From contig DASZHJ010000369.1 in the NCBI GenBank assembly GCA_035938015.1, positions 1 to 7,687 on the forward strand: DNA of 7,687 nucleotides. The letters are read 5' to 3'. The notes below the pieces were generated by a model, which made no database searches, was not told the origin of the DNA, and saw nothing but the letters and a program-made list of their open reading frames with translations. How positions within the stretch are numbered: position 1 is the stretch's first letter; each line of letters begins with the position of its first letter. This document shows positions 6,651 through 7,687 of the stretch, piece by piece. A program made the position numbers and the translations under genes. This DNA comes from DASZHJ01 sp035938015. Lineage in GTDB: Bacteria > Pseudomonadota > Alphaproteobacteria > ATCC43930 > CGMCC-115725.

Positions 6651-7401
6651 GGATCTCTTTCCAGCCCTCGACCTTGGGCGCCCAAGAGGCAAAACGCAAC
6701 CTCCAGTGCCGCTCGCCGTGGCCGGGCTTGGCCAACGCCAACAGACTGCTCGATACCGTGCCGAAGCCGGTCTCGGTCGTAAAGCGCATGGCGCCGGTGG
6801 GACCGTCCTCGGGGGTGGCCTCGCGGTCTTCTAGCAGCGCCTGCCAGTCCCTGAACTCGTTGCGGTCGGGATCGGGCGCCTTCGCCTTGGCGAAGCGCGG
6901 CCGGTAGCGGCGGATGCGGCTTACCTCGGCGTCGTCGAGCTCGCCCGCCGTCAGCATGGAGAGCCCCTCGCCGATCGGCTTTACGGCAAGCCCGAACGTT
7001 CCCGTGGGATCGGCATGGCGGAGCCAGAAGGCGTCACGGTTGTCGGCGATGATCATATTGAAGGGCCGATAGGTGCCGGGCACCAGGTGCTTAAGCGCCC
7101 GCGCGGCCTCCACGGCGTCGGCGTAGTCCAACGCCTCCAGCACCAACTCACCCCTGGAGCGGAAGCCCTTGGCGCGGCCAAGGGTGCCGTGCCGGTTCAG
7201 CATCGCCGCCACGACGCCGGCGTCGTTGACGCCCAGCCACGAACCGCCGGCCTCGACGTCGAGTCCGGCTACCACCTCCGGCCGGTCGGGCCAATGCCGC
7301 GCTGGCGGCTTCCACGGCCGTGTCGCCATCTCGTCACGGTTGGCGCCCAGGATGAGCGGCCAGTCGTGACCGGGGCGGCGCAACAGGACGACGGTGCACA
7401 T
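6643..7401 (-). CDS. NRDE family protein (TANGO2/DUF833 type)
   Basis: The 252-residue protein opens MCTVVLLRRP with Cys2 and carries the family-naming N-R-D-E at residues 21-24 (GANRDEMATRPW). It continues with GGSWLGVNDAGVVAAMLNR (about 52-70) and SRGELVLEAL. This is the NRDE/TANGO2 family, found in bacteria and eukaryotes; an N-terminal nucleophile hydrolase-like fold with Cys2 as nucleophile has been proposed, and human TANGO2 has been linked to haem or lipid handling, but the bacterial role is not settled. Length is typical (about 240-275). The ATG at 7401 is needed to place Cys at position 2; its SD is weak (GAGA at 7409-7412). It is separated from purC by 177 nt with a terminator-like hairpin between, so it is probably a separate unit, and it diverges from the DUF1476 gene. 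Confidence 0.88.
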   Translation of the reverse strand: MCTVVLLRRPGHDWPLILGANRDEMATRPWKPPARHWPDRPEVVAGLDVEAGGSWLGVNDAGVVAAMLNRHGTLGRAKGFRSRGELVLEALDYADAVEAARALKHLVPGTYRPFNMIIADNRDAFWLRHADPTGTFGLAVKPIGEGLSMLTAGELDDAEVSRIRRYRPRFAKAKAPDPDRNEFRDWQALLEDREATPEDGPTGAMRFTTETGFGTVSSSLLALAKPGHGERHWRLRFASWAPKVEGWKEILP

Positions 7402-7499
7402 GCGCTTGTCTCGCGAGAGGCGGGGTTAGCACGATATAGTGACGAGGGAGAGGCCGTCGCCTGCAGAGCGCGCGGCCCTGCTCTGCAAGGGAGTATGCG
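7402..7499. promoter_or_regulatory. Divergent intergenic region between the NRDE and DUF1476 genes
   Basis: These 98 nt must hold the upstream signals of both genes. On the + strand TATAGT (7435-7440) is a 5/6 match to a -10 box, without a convincing -35. The perfect 10-bp palindrome TCTCGCGAGA (7409-7418) lies 7 nt from the NRDE start and 16 nt from that -10 box, so it could be an operator. A larger inverted repeat at 7462-7487 is listed separately. Confidence 0.35.
7462..7487 (+). promoter_or_regulatory. Hairpin abutting the ribosome binding site of the DUF1476 gene
   Basis: TGCAGAGC (7462-7469) and GCTCTGCA (7480-7487) form a perfect 8-bp stem with a 10-nt loop. The SD AGGGAG (7488-7493) begins at the very next base, and the ATG is 6 nt beyond that. 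If transcribed, the hairpin would sit in the leader directly against the SD and could affect ribosome access or mRNA stability. Confidence 0.45.
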
Positions 7500-7687
7500 A
7501 TGTCGGGCTTCGACGAGCGCGAGAGGAGCTACGAAAAGAAATTCGAACGCGACCAGGAACAGGCCTTCAAGGCCAAGGCACGCCGCAACAAGCTGCTGGC
7601 ACTCTGGGCCGCCGAGCGCATGGGCCTCGCGGGCGCCGCCGCCGAGGCATACGCCCGCCAGATCGTAGAGGGCGAGGTGCGTCACCG
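7500..7687 (+). CDS. DUF1476 protein, F1-ATPase inhibitor zeta subunit, 3' truncated
   Basis: The first 62 residues are present before the window ends; full-length members are about 100-110. They read MSGFDERERSYEKKFERDQE, then FKAKARRNKLLALWAAERMGL (23-43), then a helix AAAEAYARQIVEGEV. This is the alphaproteobacterial DUF1476 family, whose Paracoccus denitrificans member is the zeta subunit that blocks ATP hydrolysis by F1FO-ATPase through its N-terminal region. The N-terminal inhibitory part and the FKAxARRNKLLxLWAAExxGL core are visible. The ATG at 7500 has AGGGAG (7488-7493) 6 nt upstream; a nearer ATG at 7495 is out of frame. Its location next to purC fits what I recall from many alphaproteobacteria, here with the NRDE gene between them. 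Confidence 0.9.
   Translation, partial: MSGFDERERSYEKKFERDQEQAFKAKARRNKLLALWAAERMGLAGAAAEAYARQIVEGEVRH

Noticed and set aside
6028..6834. Long + strand open frame opposite purC and the NRDE terminus
   Set aside because: Antisense shadow crossing two genes and the purC promoter region, with no recognisable domain.

Overview
The window is a GC-rich stretch of an alphaproteobacterial chromosome, probably from a Rhodospirillales- or Hyphomicrobiales-like bacterium. Three things point there: the gene order purC-purS-purQ-purL-bolA-grxD, the three-part PurS/PurQ/small-PurL form of FGAM synthase, and a DUF1476 (F1-ATPase zeta inhibitor) gene just beyond purC. The genus cannot be fixed from the sequence alone.

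Layout, left to right. Bases 1-120 hold the tail of a gene that is probably a medium-chain dehydrogenase. A repeat-like hairpin follows, then a small four-helix membrane protein of the DUF1761 family (191-598, + strand). This converges, with a 3-nt gap, on a long minus-strand block. In transcription order (right to left) the block is purC, purS, a cupin protein, a small ribbon-helix-helix-like protein, purQ, purL, bolA and grxD. Upstream of purC, also on the minus strand, is an NRDE/TANGO2-family gene. It ends in a terminator-like hairpin, and a candidate purC promoter lies between the two genes. Divergent from the NRDE gene, on the + strand and cut by the window end, is the DUF1476 gene.

Function. 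PurS, PurQ and PurL together convert FGAR to FGAM, and PurC makes SAICAR, so the block is mainly de novo purine synthesis. BolA and the CGFS monothiol glutaredoxin at its 3' end are a known iron-sulfur trafficking and iron-sensing pair. The cupin/RHH pair between purS and purQ has no evident purine role and is the clearest departure from the compact order.

The spacers are the least ordinary part. The block is broken by hairpin-containing gaps after purS (113 nt), before purQ (235 nt) and between purQ and purL (191 nt). The last contains two inverted copies of a REP-like palindromic repeat, and a degenerate relative lies at 121-158. No gap exceeds 300 nt. I saw no tRNA, rRNA, CRISPR array, transposase or defence genes. 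I do not find a novel system here: this is mostly core-genome housekeeping DNA.
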